This document shows positions 9,541-18,223 of a stretch of 48,926 nt of DNA, in pieces. The translations under genes were made by a program, and so were the position numbers. Below the pieces are notes generated by a model that saw only the letters and a program-made list of their open reading frames with translations, was not told where the DNA came from and made no database searches. The stretch lies in assembly GCA_016787725.1 (NCBI GenBank), contig JAEUTZ010000008.1, positions 1 through 48,926 of the forward strand. Reading direction: 5' to 3'. Numbering within the stretch: the stretch's first letter is position 1; each line of letters starts with the position of its first letter. Origin of the DNA: Cyclobacteriaceae bacterium. Lineage in GTDB: Bacteria; Bacteroidota; Bacteroidia; Cytophagales; Cyclobacteriaceae.

Positions 9541-10614
9541 ATGGCCGCACCGATCCGTTCCGTCATAACTGCCACCGGCAGTTATATTCCCGAGGTTAAA
9601 GTGAGTAACACCGACTTTCTGAAACACTTCTTTTATGAAAAGGATGGCGTACAAATTCCAAAGACCACAGCCAGCATCATCGATAAGTTTAAAGAAGTAA
9701 CCGGCATCGAAGACCGTTGCTATGCACGCCCTGATCAAAAAGCATCCGACCTGGGCACCCTGGCGGCCAAAAACTCGTTGCACCGTGCGGGCATTGATCC
9801 CGAAAGTCTGGATTACCTGATTGTGGCGCACAACTTCGGAGATGTTGCCTATGACAGCAACCGTGTTGATCTCGTGCCTACGCTGGCCGCGCGGATCAAG
9901 AACAATCTCCAGATCAAAAATCCGGATTGCATTGCCTACGATTTACCATTCGGATGCCCGGGTTGGCTGGAAGGGGTTATTCAAGCTAATTATTTCATTC
10001 GCTCGGGCGATGCGAAACGGTGCCTGGTCATTGGCACAGAAACTCTCTCCCGCGTAATTGATCCGTTTGATCGCGACTCGATGATCTATGCCGATGGTGC
10101 TGGAGCGGTGATCCTGGAAGGCAGGACCGGAACAGAAGGTGTACTCTCGCATAAAACACAATCTTATGCGTATCCCTATGCCCAGTTGCTCACCATGGAT
10201 CACACCTATCACGATGTTTTGCCGAAGGATGATCTGTTCATTAAAATGAATGGGCGTAAGCTGTATGAATTTGCACTGAGCTATGTGCCCCAGGCAGTCA
10301 AGCAAGCACTGGACAAAGCCAACACCCACTTGTCGGAAATTAAAAAAGTCCTGATTCACCAGGCCAATGAGAAGATGGACGAAGCCATTCTGAGCCGGCT
10401 GTTTAAATTGTATGGGCTTGAATTCTCCAACAAGATGATCATGCCCATGACGATTTCCTGGTTGGGCAATAGCTCCGTGGCCACGATTCCCACCCTGCTC
10501 GATCTGATGCTGACTCACAAAATCGAACAACAGACCATTGCCCCCGGAGACAAAGTGGTTTTCGCTTCGGTGGGTGCCGGGATGAACATCAACGCGGTGG
10601 TCTATCAGTTTTAA
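9541..10614 (+). CDS. 3-oxoacyl-ACP synthase III family (FabH-like)
   Basis: This encodes 357 aa from the ATG at 9541 (MAAPIRSVITATGSYIPE); the upstream extension to 9358 crosses the dyad and has no family similarity. The KAS III catalytic triad is visible: Cys in DLPFGCPGW, His in LIHQANEKM and Asn in WLGNSSVATIP. The C-terminal GDKVVFASVGAGMNINAVVY motif is also typical. Such enzymes condense acyl-CoA with malonyl-ACP to start fatty acid chains, or make special acyl products. The long insert around residues 65-120 makes a paralogue distinct from housekeeping FabH possible. It is followed by korA on the same strand (92-bp gap), perhaps supplying or using acyl-CoA. Confidence 0.85.
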   Translation: MAAPIRSVITATGSYIPEVKVSNTDFLKHFFYEKDGVQIPKTTASIIDKFKEVTGIEDRCYARPDQKASDLGTLAAKNSLHRAGIDPESLDYLIVAHNFGDVAYDSNRVDLVPTLAARIKNNLQIKNPDCIAYDLPFGCPGWLEGVIQANYFIRSGDAKRCLVIGTETLSRVIDPFDRDSMIYADGAGAVILEGRTGTEGVLSHKTQSYAYPYAQLLTMDHTYHDVLPKDDLFIKMNGRKLYEFALSYVPQAVKQALDKANTHLSEIKKVLIHQANEKMDEAILSRLFKLYGLEFSNKMIMPMTISWLGNSSVATIPTLLDLMLTHKIEQQTIAPGDKVVFASVGAGMNINAVVYQF

Positions 10615-10706
10615 GACCAGGCCGTATATCATCACCAAACCTGATCATTGTCATATTTTGAGGGGCTGAATTTTCGGAAAATTATACTACCGAAAACATT
10701 AGCGCC

Positions 10707-12593
10707 ATGGATAAAATCATTGAACACCTGGAGGAAGTAACCGTTCGCTTTGCTGGCGACAGCGGAGACGGCATGCAACTGATTGGCACGCAGTTTAGCG
10801 ACACCGCAGGTTTTGCCGGCAATGAAGTCAACACGTTTCCCGACTATCCTTCCGAGATCCGGGCACCCGAGGGAACACTCTATGGGGTAAGCGCCTTTCA
10901 GGTGCACTTCGGTACCAAAAACATTCATACTTCGGGTGACTTCGTAGACGTATTGGTGGCCATGAATGCGGCCAGTCTGAAAGTGAATCTGCCGCATGTA
11001 CGCGAGCAAGGGTTACTGATTCTAAACACCGAAGGTTTTGATGACCGCAACCTGAAGTTAGCCGGGTATGCAGGTAATCCCTTAACCGACAACACGCTGA
11101 GTAAGTACACGGTCGTGCCGGTGGAGATGAACAAAGAATTAAAGAAAGCCTTCATTGAAGTGGATGTACCTTCCAAACTGGTGCAGAAGACACGCAATAT
11201 CTTTGCCCTTGGCATCACCTACTGGCTTTTCAACCGGCCCCTGGAAGCTACGGTCAGCTGGATCAATAAGAAGTTCAAAGGCAAAGAAGACGTAATTCTT
11301 GCCAATGTACATGCGCTGCAAGGTGGCTGGAACTTTGCGGATAAGAATCCGGATTTTCGCAAACAATTCATCATTGATAAATCGCAACTGCCACCCGGGA
11401 AGTACCGCAGCATTACGGGCAACCAGGCCGTGGCGCTTGGCTTGGTTGTGGCCGCTACCAAGGCGAAGCTTCCCTTGTTCCTCGGGTCGTACCCGATAAC
11501 ACCGGCTACGGACATCTTGCATGCAATCTCAGGATATAAAAAATATGGTGTCAAACATTTACAAGCCGAAGATGAAATTGCCGGCATAGCCAGCGCCATT
11601 GGTGCCGCCTTTGGCGGAAGTCTGGCGGTAACTACCACGAGTGGACCCGGACTCTCTTTAAAGAGTGAAGCCATCGGTCTTGCTATCATGACCGAACTCC
11701 CATTAATTATTGTGGATGTGCAACGGGCAGGTCCTTCCACCGGCTTACCGACCAAAACTGAACAAAGTGATTTGATGCAGGCCATGTATGGCCGGCATGG
11801 TGAAGCCCCGATGCCGGTGTTGGCAGCCGCCAGTGCGGCAGATTGTTTTGAAATGACTCTGGAAGCAGCCCGGATTGCATTGAAGTATATGACACCGGTA
11901 ATGTTGTTAAGCGATGGTTACATCGGCCAGGCTTCGGAACCGTGGCGCATCCCGGAACTTGACAAGCTGCCGGAAATAGCCCCGCGCTTTGCCGAAGACG
12001 CAGCAACGTTTAAACCCTACCTCCGCAATCCGGACACCTTGAGCCGGCTGTGGGCCATTCCGGGTATGCAAGGCATGGAGCACCGGATTGGCGGATTAGA
12101 AAAAGAAGATGGTAGTGGTGTAGTGAGTCATGACCCGATGAATCACCAGAAAATGGTCGAGCTGCGTCAAAAGAAAGTGGATGGCATTGCCAACGACATT
12201 CCCGAATTGGAAATTATTGGTGAACAACAGGGAGATCTGCTCTTATTGAGTTGGGGCAGTACATTTGGAGCCGCAAAAACTGCGTTTGAACATCTTACCG
12301 CGCAAGGCCACACCTTGTCATTTGCGCACCTGCGGTACCTGAATCCCTTCCCTAAAAACCTGGGCGATGTATTGAATCATTTCGACCGGGTGGTGATCCC
12401 GGAGTTAAATCTGGGGCAATTAAAGAATCTGATCCAGGCCAGGTACATGAAACGGATTATGGGCATCAACAAAGTGCAGGGCAAACCATTCAAATCCATC
12501 GAGCTGGAAGAAAAACTGCGGGTGCTCATTAACATGCGCGACATCAAGAAGTGGCCCGCCAATAAAAAAGTTGATTTACCTGTTGACCTGTAA
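10707..12593 (+). CDS. korA: 2-oxoglutarate:ferredoxin oxidoreductase, alpha subunit (gamma-alpha fusion)
   Basis: This encodes 628 aa. The N-terminal gamma domain (1-190) has VRFAGDSGDGMQLIGTQFS, NTFPDYPSEIRAPEGT and the FGTKNIHT region. The alpha domain (about 215-590) begins GNQAVALGLVVAATKAKLP with SYPITPATDILH and the TTTSGPGLSLKSEA motif. With KorB it decarboxylates 2-oxoglutarate to succinyl-CoA using ferredoxin or flavodoxin, or runs in reverse for carbon fixation. It is cytosolic. Substrate could also be another 2-oxoacid; KorAB is favoured by the fused gamma-alpha form. korB follows after 6 bp, so the two are co-transcribed. Confidence 0.93.
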   Translation: MDKIIEHLEEVTVRFAGDSGDGMQLIGTQFSDTAGFAGNEVNTFPDYPSEIRAPEGTLYGVSAFQVHFGTKNIHTSGDFVDVLVAMNAASLKVNLPHVREQGLLILNTEGFDDRNLKLAGYAGNPLTDNTLSKYTVVPVEMNKELKKAFIEVDVPSKLVQKTRNIFALGITYWLFNRPLEATVSWINKKFKGKEDVILANVHALQGGWNFADKNPDFRKQFIIDKSQLPPGKYRSITGNQAVALGLVVAATKAKLPLFLGSYPITPATDILHAISGYKKYGVKHLQAEDEIAGIASAIGAAFGGSLAVTTTSGPGLSLKSEAIGLAIMTELPLIIVDVQRAGPSTGLPTKTEQSDLMQAMYGRHGEAPMPVLAAASAADCFEMTLEAARIALKYMTPVMLLSDGYIGQASEPWRIPELDKLPEIAPRFAEDAATFKPYLRNPDTLSRLWAIPGMQGMEHRIGGLEKEDGSGVVSHDPMNHQKMVELRQKKVDGIANDIPELEIIGEQQGDLLLLSWGSTFGAAKTAFEHLTAQGHTLSFAHLRYLNPFPKNLGDVLNHFDRVVIPELNLGQLKNLIQARYMKRIMGINKVQGKPFKSIELEEKLRVLINMRDIKKWPANKKVDLPVDL

Positions 12594-12599
12594 CGTCCT

Positions 12600-13649
12600 A
12601 TGAAAACAATCATCGATCAAATCCTGGAGAAGCCGCACGTTGGTGCTTCTTCACTTACTTCCAAAGATTTCAAACCGGATGTGGACGTGCGGTGGTGTGC
12701 CGGTTGTGGTGCTATTTCCGTGTTGTCTCCGGCCCAGCGCCTGATGCCCGATCTGGGTATTCCTAAAGAGAAAATAGTTTTTGTCTCCGGCATTGGCTGC
12801 TCTGGCAGGTTTCCTTATTACATGGACACCTATGGCTTTCACGGAATTCACGGCCGGGCCCTCCCCATTGCCAGTGGACTAAAAATTGCCCGCCCCGACT
12901 TAAGTGTCTGGGTGGTAACCGGGGATGGCGATAACATGAGTATTGGCGGAAATCATTTCATTCATGCGTGCCGGAGAAATGTGGATATGAATGTATTAAT
13001 GTTTAATAACGAAGTGTACTCCCTTACCAAAGGTCAGTACTCTCCTACTTCACACCGCGGACAGATCACCAAATCATCACCCCTGGGGGCATTGGATGAT
13101 CCCTTCAATCCGGTTGCGCTGGCCTTGGGTGCCAGTGCTACGTTTGTAGCGCGGGGGCACGATAAAGACCGTACGCAATTGCAACAATTATTATTGAAAG
13201 CCCATCAACACAAGGGATTTTCCTTTGTTGAAATCTATACCAACTGCCGGATCTTCAACGATGGGGCCTTTGATCTTTACACCAACGGAGAAACCCGTGA
13301 GGATCACACCGTGTGGCTGGAACATGGTAAGCCCCTGGTGTTTGGCAAGAAAAAAGATAAGGGTATTAAGTTGGATGGCTTTACTCCTATCATCATAGAA
13401 TTAAGGGAAGGCGGTCAGAGCATCAACGATGTGTTGGTGCACAATGAAAAAGACTCTACACTGGCCTTTATCCTGGCAAACATGACGTATTCCGAAACTT
13501 TGCCCCGACCGATGGGTGTTTTACAAAACCTCGAACGCAGTTCGTATGAGGAACGGGTGGTTGAGCAGATACAGCACGAAGTGGAAACCAAGGGCATCGG
13601 CAACCTGGAAAGCTTATTGTTGGGCGGCAGTTATTGGGAAGTGAGGTAA
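12600..13649 (+). CDS. korB: 2-oxoglutarate:ferredoxin oxidoreductase, beta subunit
   Basis: This encodes 349 aa. It carries the TPP-binding motif VVTGDGDNMSIGGNHF and the cysteines for the single [4Fe-4S] cluster: WCAGCG near the start, GIGCSGRFP and the late TNCRIF. There is no separate ferredoxin (delta) subunit or domain, so electrons leave from this one cluster. It is the partner of KorA, with the ATG 7 bp after the korA stop. The C-terminal tail (about 300-349) is a KorB-type extension. Confidence 0.93.
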   Translation: MKTIIDQILEKPHVGASSLTSKDFKPDVDVRWCAGCGAISVLSPAQRLMPDLGIPKEKIVFVSGIGCSGRFPYYMDTYGFHGIHGRALPIASGLKIARPDLSVWVVTGDGDNMSIGGNHFIHACRRNVDMNVLMFNNEVYSLTKGQYSPTSHRGQITKSSPLGALDDPFNPVALALGASATFVARGHDKDRTQLQQLLLKAHQHKGFSFVEIYTNCRIFNDGAFDLYTNGETREDHTVWLEHGKPLVFGKKKDKGIKLDGFTPIIIELREGGQSINDVLVHNEKDSTLAFILANMTYSETLPRPMGVLQNLERSSYEERVVEQIQHEVETKGIGNLESLLLGGSYWEVR

Positions 13650-13667
13650 GCGCTTACGGATTTTTTA
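13646..13667 (+). terminator. weak terminator-like palindrome after korB
   Basis: GTAAGCGCTTAC (13646-13657) is a perfect 12-bp palindrome that includes the korB stop codon. It is followed closely by T6 (13661-13666). Only a short stem can form, so termination would be inefficient. Confidence 0.3.
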
Positions 13668-13760
13668 TTTGCTTACCAAAATGTGACCAAAATCATAGTA
13701 TGTCGGGAAGGAAGTAATGATACTTGATGCATCATTCACTTTTTAAACTGATCAACCACT

Positions 13761-15611
13761 ATGGAACTCAACCAACAAATCCTCAGCGATATTATTGTTT
13801 ACATGAAGTATGCACGCTACCTGCCCGAGCTGAAGCGCAGGGAAACGTGGGATGAAATCTGTACGCGCTATCAGCACATGATGACGGAAAAATATCCGCA
13901 TCAAAGTGGGGAGATTGAAGAAGCGATGCAATGGGTACGGCAGAAGAAAGTATTGCCCTCCATGCGCGCGATGCAGTTTGCCGGGCCCGCCATTGCGCGC
14001 AACAACTCCCGGATCTACAATTGTGCCTATTTACCGGTAGATGACATTCGCGCCTTTTCTGAAACGATGTTCCTGTTGTTGGGCGGAACGGGGGTCGGCT
14101 ATTCGGTGCAGTATCATCACATTGACAAACTACCGCCCATTCAAAAAGCACAGAAACACAGACGGTTTTTGGTGGGCGATAGTCTCGAAGGGTGGGCCGA
14201 TGCCGTGAAAGTGTTGTTGAAAGGATATTTTGGCATCAGTGAATACATTCCTGATTTTGATTACTCCGATATCCGGCCGAAAGGCGCCCGGCTGGTAACG
14301 GCCGGAGGAAAAGCTCCCGGACCTGAGCCGCTCAAGATTTGTATCGCACACGTGCAGGCGTTGCTGGATCGCAAGCAGCATGGAGAAAAGCTCACCCCAC
14401 TAGAATGTCATGACCTGATGTGTCACCTGGCTAATGCCGTGCTGGCAGGCGGTATCCGCAGGTCGGCCATGATTTCGCTATTCTCTTTTGGGGATGAAGA
14501 GATGCTTACCTGCAAGTATGGCAATTGGTGGGAATTGAATGAACAACGCGGTAGAGCGAACAACTCCGTAGTGTTGCAGCGCGATGGCATCTCCCGACAG
14601 GAGTTTTTCGATTTATGGAAGAAGATTGAACTGTCCGGCTCGGGCGAGCCAGGATTTTACTTTACCAATGATCTGGATTGGGGTACCAATCCGTGCTGTG
14701 AAATTGCCTTGCGTCCTTTTCAGTTCTGCAACCTATGTGAAGTGAATGTTTCGGATGTAGAAACGCAGGAAGAACTGAATGCCCGTGCGCGGATGGCCGC
14801 CTACCTGGGTACGTTGCAGGCCGGGTTTACGAATTTTCATTATCTGCGGGAAGTGTGGAAGACCACAACCGAACAAGATGCACTCATCGGTGTGGGCATG
14901 ACCGGCATTGCCAGCGGCCGGGTTTTAAAATTAGATTTGAATGAAACCGCCCAGGAAGTGAAACGGGTGAATTTGGAAACTTCTTCCATTATCGGAATTC
15001 AATTTGCCGCGCGGTGTACGACCATAAAACCCTCGGGCACCTCTTCGCTGGTATTGGGAACTTCATCGGGTATTCATGCCTGGCACCATGACTATTACAT
15101 CAGGCGGGTACGCATCGGAAAAAACGAAGCCTTGTATGAATACTTAAGGATCACCCATCCCGAATTGCTGGAAGACGATTTACTCAACAGCAAGCAGGCG
15201 ATCATTTGTGTTCCGCAAAAAGCTCCGGCCGGCAGCATCCTGCGCAACGAAAGCACGCTGGCGTTATTGGAGCGCATTAAAAAGTTCAACTCAGAATGGG
15301 TGCGCAACGGTTTCCGCAGGGGCAGCAATGCCAATAATGTATCGGCCACCGTTTCCATTCCAGATGAGGATTGGCCGCAAGTGGGAGAATGGATGTGGCT
15401 CAATAAGGCATCGTACAATGGACTGAGTGTTTTGCCTTTCGATACCGGCAACTACAAGCAAGCGCCATTTGAGGATATCAGCGAAGAACATTTTAAAGAA
15501 TTGGAAAAGAGTCTCAAGTCCATTGACCTAACGCAGGTGTATGAACACGATGATGAAACGGACCACAAGGCCGAAGCAGCGTGTGCCGGTGGAGCGTGTC
15601 AGTTAGTATGA
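13761..15611 (+). CDS. rtpR: adenosylcobalamin-dependent class II ribonucleotide reductase (monomeric RTPR type)
   Basis: This encodes 616 aa. Landmarks match Lactobacillus leichmannii RTPR: IYNCAYLP (redox Cys), NPCCEIAL (thiyl Cys and catalytic Glu), FCNLCEVN (second redox Cys), CTTIKPSGTSSLVLGTSSG (phosphate loop) and the C-terminal shuttle CAGGACQLV. It reduces ribonucleoside triphosphates and needs B12 but not oxygen, so it works under any oxygen level. It is about 120 residues shorter than the 739-aa L. leichmannii enzyme, mostly through a smaller region between the first redox Cys and SDIRPKGA, where that enzyme has its allosteric insertion. Loss or change of effector control is possible. 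No cobalamin riboswitch was seen upstream. Confidence 0.9.
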   Translation: MELNQQILSDIIVYMKYARYLPELKRRETWDEICTRYQHMMTEKYPHQSGEIEEAMQWVRQKKVLPSMRAMQFAGPAIARNNSRIYNCAYLPVDDIRAFSETMFLLLGGTGVGYSVQYHHIDKLPPIQKAQKHRRFLVGDSLEGWADAVKVLLKGYFGISEYIPDFDYSDIRPKGARLVTAGGKAPGPEPLKICIAHVQALLDRKQHGEKLTPLECHDLMCHLANAVLAGGIRRSAMISLFSFGDEEMLTCKYGNWWELNEQRGRANNSVVLQRDGISRQEFFDLWKKIELSGSGEPGFYFTNDLDWGTNPCCEIALRPFQFCNLCEVNVSDVETQEELNARARMAAYLGTLQAGFTNFHYLREVWKTTTEQDALIGVGMTGIASGRVLKLDLNETAQEVKRVNLETSSIIGIQFAARCTTIKPSGTSSLVLGTSSGIHAWHHDYYIRRVRIGKNEALYEYLRITHPELLEDDLLNSKQAIICVPQKAPAGSILRNESTLALLERIKKFNSEWVRNGFRRGSNANNVSATVSIPDEDWPQVGEWMWLNKASYNGLSVLPFDTGNYKQAPFEDISEEHFKELEKSLKSIDLTQVYEHDDETDHKAEAACAGGACQLV

Positions 15612-15812
15612 GTCAATAATAACCGGACGTTAAAAGGGCCATAAGCAGTCACCGGATGCCAAAGAATGCTTCGTTAAGGCAACGGATAGAACGGATAGAA
15701 TGGCACCGGAAGCATGCAAAACACTGCTCCTGCCGCACGATGTCAAAAAATCTCCTGAAGAAACCAGGCCGCTGAGTGCTGCAAATGGCATAATTACCTG
15801 TAAAATTTGCTG

Positions 15813-15841
15813 TTGGTAAAGTTGCTTTTTGAGTAATTTTA
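15813..15841 (+). promoter_or_regulatory. Bacteroidota-type promoter for the secreted protein gene
   Basis: TTG (15813-15815), 18 bp, then TAATTTTA (15834-15841). This fits the TTG-N17-23-TAnnTTTG consensus apart from the last base. It would give a leader of about 15 bases before the ATG at 15863. Confidence 0.45.
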
Positions 15842-15862
15842 ATGGTCTAATCACCGTTGGCC

Positions 15863-16450
15863 ATGACTACCAAAATCCTTCTTGTTTTCTGCCTGTGCTT
15901 TTCGCTAACGCTATTGCAGGCACAACCCAAGCCGACAACCTTTTTAAAAAAGACACCCTATGAGGTCGTTGATTTTGAAGATTTAATGCACCGCTATCTG
16001 GGCAAGGAAGTCGGCAGTTTCAACCAGTTAGAAGGAATCTATTCGGTATCCTGCGTGATCACGAAATCCAGCAAAGCATTTTTTACCGGCCAGTTAAGAG
16101 TAAAGGTGGTGGAACGAAAAGATAACTATGCGCGCGTGGCGATATTAAAAGACTGGCCCGGCAGTCAGCGCGACTTTATCGAAGTATCGCTGAGTTACCA
16201 TGTCAGCAATGTATATCCTATTATGGGTGAATTGAGTGCCTTTGCCTCCGGAGGCCAGGCTTTCATCTATAAACACATCGAACCGGATGGAAAATACCGG
16301 GATTTTTCCATGGCCCCATCCGGGCCCGATCTAATTGAAGGTGAATTCTCGGAGATGCATAAACGCAAGACGATCACCTATAAGTTATCCTACGTGAAGC
16401 TTTACCCGAAAGAACATCCGCAGGATCTGGTAGCGGGTGCAAAAGAATAA
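15863..16450 (+). CDS. secreted protein of unknown function
   Basis: This encodes 195 aa from the ATG at 15863; a TTG two codons earlier is less likely. A signal peptide is clear (MTTKILLVFCLCFSLTLLQAQ), with no lipobox, so the protein is periplasmic or secreted. The mature part is beta-rich with GSFNQLEGIYSVSCVITK, FYTGQLRVKVVERKDNYARVAI-like strands, and ends with basic residues. No family was recognised. The upstream gap 15612-15862 (about 250 bp) holds the promoter above but no other feature; a 74-codon minus-strand frame there was rejected. It converges with rnfA across 29 bp. Confidence 0.7.
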   Translation: MTTKILLVFCLCFSLTLLQAQPKPTTFLKKTPYEVVDFEDLMHRYLGKEVGSFNQLEGIYSVSCVITKSSKAFFTGQLRVKVVERKDNYARVAILKDWPGSQRDFIEVSLSYHVSNVYPIMGELSAFASGGQAFIYKHIEPDGKYRDFSMAPSGPDLIEGEFSEMHKRKTITYKLSYVKLYPKEHPQDLVAGAKE

Positions 16451-16479
16451 GGAGCTGAAGCCGAGCGCAGCATTGAATC

Positions 16480-17052
16480 CTATACCAGCCCGGCAAAGCC
16501 CATGAAAGCCATGGACAGAATGCTGGCGGTGATCAGGGCGGCCGGAATTCCTTGCATGGCTTCGGGTAAGTCAGCCGTATCCAATTGTTCACGCAAACTT
16601 GAGAACATCGAAATAGCCAGGGTGAACCCTATCGAATTGCCAATGGCAAAAATCACACTCTCAAACAGGTTGTAGTTATTCTGAATCACCAGGATGGCAA
16701 CCCCTAAAATGGTGCAGTTAGTAGTGATTAACGGTAAATACACACCCAGGGCCTGGTACAAATCCGGACTGACTTTTTTCAAAACGATTTCCACCACTTG
16801 CACCAGAAATGCAATCACCAGGATGTAGGTTACCGTTTGCATGTAAGCGATGTCCAGCGGAATAAGAATATAGTGTTGCACCAGGTACGTCATGATGGTG
16901 GAGATCGTCATCACAAAAACGACCGCACCGCCCATACCCACTGCTGTGGAGGTATTTTTCGAAACACCAAGAAACGGACAAATGCCTAAAAACTTGGCCA
17001 ATACAATGTTGTTGATGAAGATGGTGGAAATGATGATAACCAGGTATTCCAT
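16480..17052 (-). CDS. rnfA: Rnf complex subunit RnfA
   Basis: This encodes 190 aa with six membrane helices. The family signature is clear: NNIVLAKFLGICPFLGVSK near the start and VYLPLITTNCTILG in the middle, each giving a conserved Cys that holds the membrane-embedded iron-sulfur centre shared with RnfE. It forms part of the sodium- or proton-pumping ferredoxin:NAD+ oxidoreductase. It is the last gene of the operon, 1 bp after rnfE. Confidence 0.96.
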   Translation of the reverse strand: MEYLVIIISTIFINNIVLAKFLGICPFLGVSKNTSTAVGMGGAVVFVMTISTIMTYLVQHYILIPLDIAYMQTVTYILVIAFLVQVVEIVLKKVSPDLYQALGVYLPLITTNCTILGVAILVIQNNYNLFESVIFAIGNSIGFTLAISMFSSLREQLDTADLPEAMQGIPAALITASILSMAFMGFAGLV

Positions 17053-17053
17053 A

Positions 17054-17653
17054 CTAAACAGGGTTACGGTTCTTTAACCACGACATGATGGCGATGATAA
17101 AACCCAGGGTAATAAATGCACCCGGTGCCAGCACAAACACGAGCATTCCATCGGCTTCGGCAAACTTCCATCCGAAGATGGAAAGGCTTCCCAGCAATTC
17201 GCGGATACTGCCCAACAAGGTGAGTGCAAGTGTAAATCCTACGCCCATCCCCAGGCCATCGAGAATGCTGGAAACTACCGTATTGCGGGAAGCAAAAGCT
17301 TCCGCCCGTCCCAGTACGATACAATTCACTACAATCAATGGAATAAATAAGCCCAACTGATCATTCAAAGCCGGAGTATAGGCAGCCATTAATAATTGTA
17401 CTACCGTTACGAAAGCCGCAATGATGACAATGAAAGCCGGAATGCGCACTTTATCCGGAATTAAACTTTTTACACTGGATATAACTACGTTTGACATGAC
17501 TAGCACAAATAATGTCGCAATACCCATTCCCAACCCATTGATGGCGGTTGAAGTCACACCCAGCGTTGGGCAGAGGCCTAATAAAATCACAAAGACCGGG
17601 TTCTCCCGAATGATCCCCTTAAGAAATACCTCTTTATTGCTGATCGTTGCCAT
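17054..17653 (-). CDS. rnfE: Rnf complex subunit RnfE
   Basis: This encodes 199 aa with six membrane helices. The family marks are NPVFVILLGLCPTLGVTS and FIPLIVVNCIVLGRAEAF, the pseudo-symmetric partners of the RnfA Cys motifs. The ATG at 17653 lies inside rnfG, overlapping its end by 20 bp, and the stop is 1 bp from rnfA. Such overlaps argue for coupled translation of the complex. Confidence 0.96.
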   Translation of the reverse strand: MATISNKEVFLKGIIRENPVFVILLGLCPTLGVTSTAINGLGMGIATLFVLVMSNVVISSVKSLIPDKVRIPAFIVIIAAFVTVVQLLMAAYTPALNDQLGLFIPLIVVNCIVLGRAEAFASRNTVVSSILDGLGMGVGFTLALTLLGSIRELLGSLSIFGWKFAEADGMLVFVLAPGAFITLGFIIAIMSWLKNRNPV

Positions 17654-18221
17654 AACTCATTGAATGAAAGGTATCATATGCTTTTTGAACAGCTTCTGAA
17701 AAAGCCCGTGAACTGATCGTTGCACCCGTGATTGCATCCACAGAACCACCATCTTTCTTTACGTTCAGATTTTCTGATCCTGGATTTCTACCCATGTATT
17801 GTTTCAGAAATTTTGGATCGGTCATTTTAGAACCAAGACCCGGAGTCTCTTTGTGCTCAATTACTACCGCATTCTGAATCGTGCCATCCATGGAAAAACC
17901 CACCATCAACCAGATGTCGCCACTGTATCCTTTTGAAGATTTTGTTTTGACTGCCATACCAATCAATTCGCCCTTTTCTTTCGCAGGGAAAAATTCCAAA
18001 CTATCACCCGCGGCCGTAGCCACTTTAAATTTTTCAACTACCGGGTTATTGTCATATCCTTTTACGACCGCCTCAATGGCCTGCAATTGCTTTTGCATTT
18101 GGGCTTTTGCGATAGGTTCTTTGGTCCATTGAAATACATACCCTAACGACAACCCGGCTACCAGCGTTATTACCGTTAGGGTAACCAGCAAATTGACAAA
18201 GGATGATTTGATGGTGGCCAT
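17634..18221 (-). CDS. rnfG: Rnf complex FMN-binding subunit RnfG
   Basis: This encodes 195 aa. An N-terminal membrane anchor (VNLLVTLTVITLVAGLSLGYVF) is followed by a periplasmic FMN-binding domain with the covalent-flavin motif DAITGATISS, where FMN is attached to the Thr. The HKETPGLGSKMTDPKF motif is also typical. It passes electrons from RnfD/RnfB side to RnfC and NAD+. It starts 2 bp after rnfD and overlaps rnfE by 20 bp. Confidence 0.95.
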   Translation of the reverse strand: MATIKSSFVNLLVTLTVITLVAGLSLGYVFQWTKEPIAKAQMQKQLQAIEAVVKGYDNNPVVEKFKVATAAGDSLEFFPAKEKGELIGMAVKTKSSKGYSGDIWLMVGFSMDGTIQNAVVIEHKETPGLGSKMTDPKFLKQYMGRNPGSENLNVKKDGGSVDAITGATISSRAFSEAVQKAYDTFHSMSYGNDQQ

Positions 18222-18223
18222 AC

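Noticed and set aside
13650-13760. Possible cobalamin riboswitch before the class II ribonucleotide reductase
   Set aside because: The region is short and AT-rich with no B12-box-like GCCACTG core; only a small TGATGCATCA palindrome is seen.
15630-15854. 74-codon minus-strand frame in the gap after the ribonucleotide reductase
   Set aside because: No domain, signal or neighbour support; the composition is that of noncoding DNA, and it overlaps the likely promoter of the next gene.
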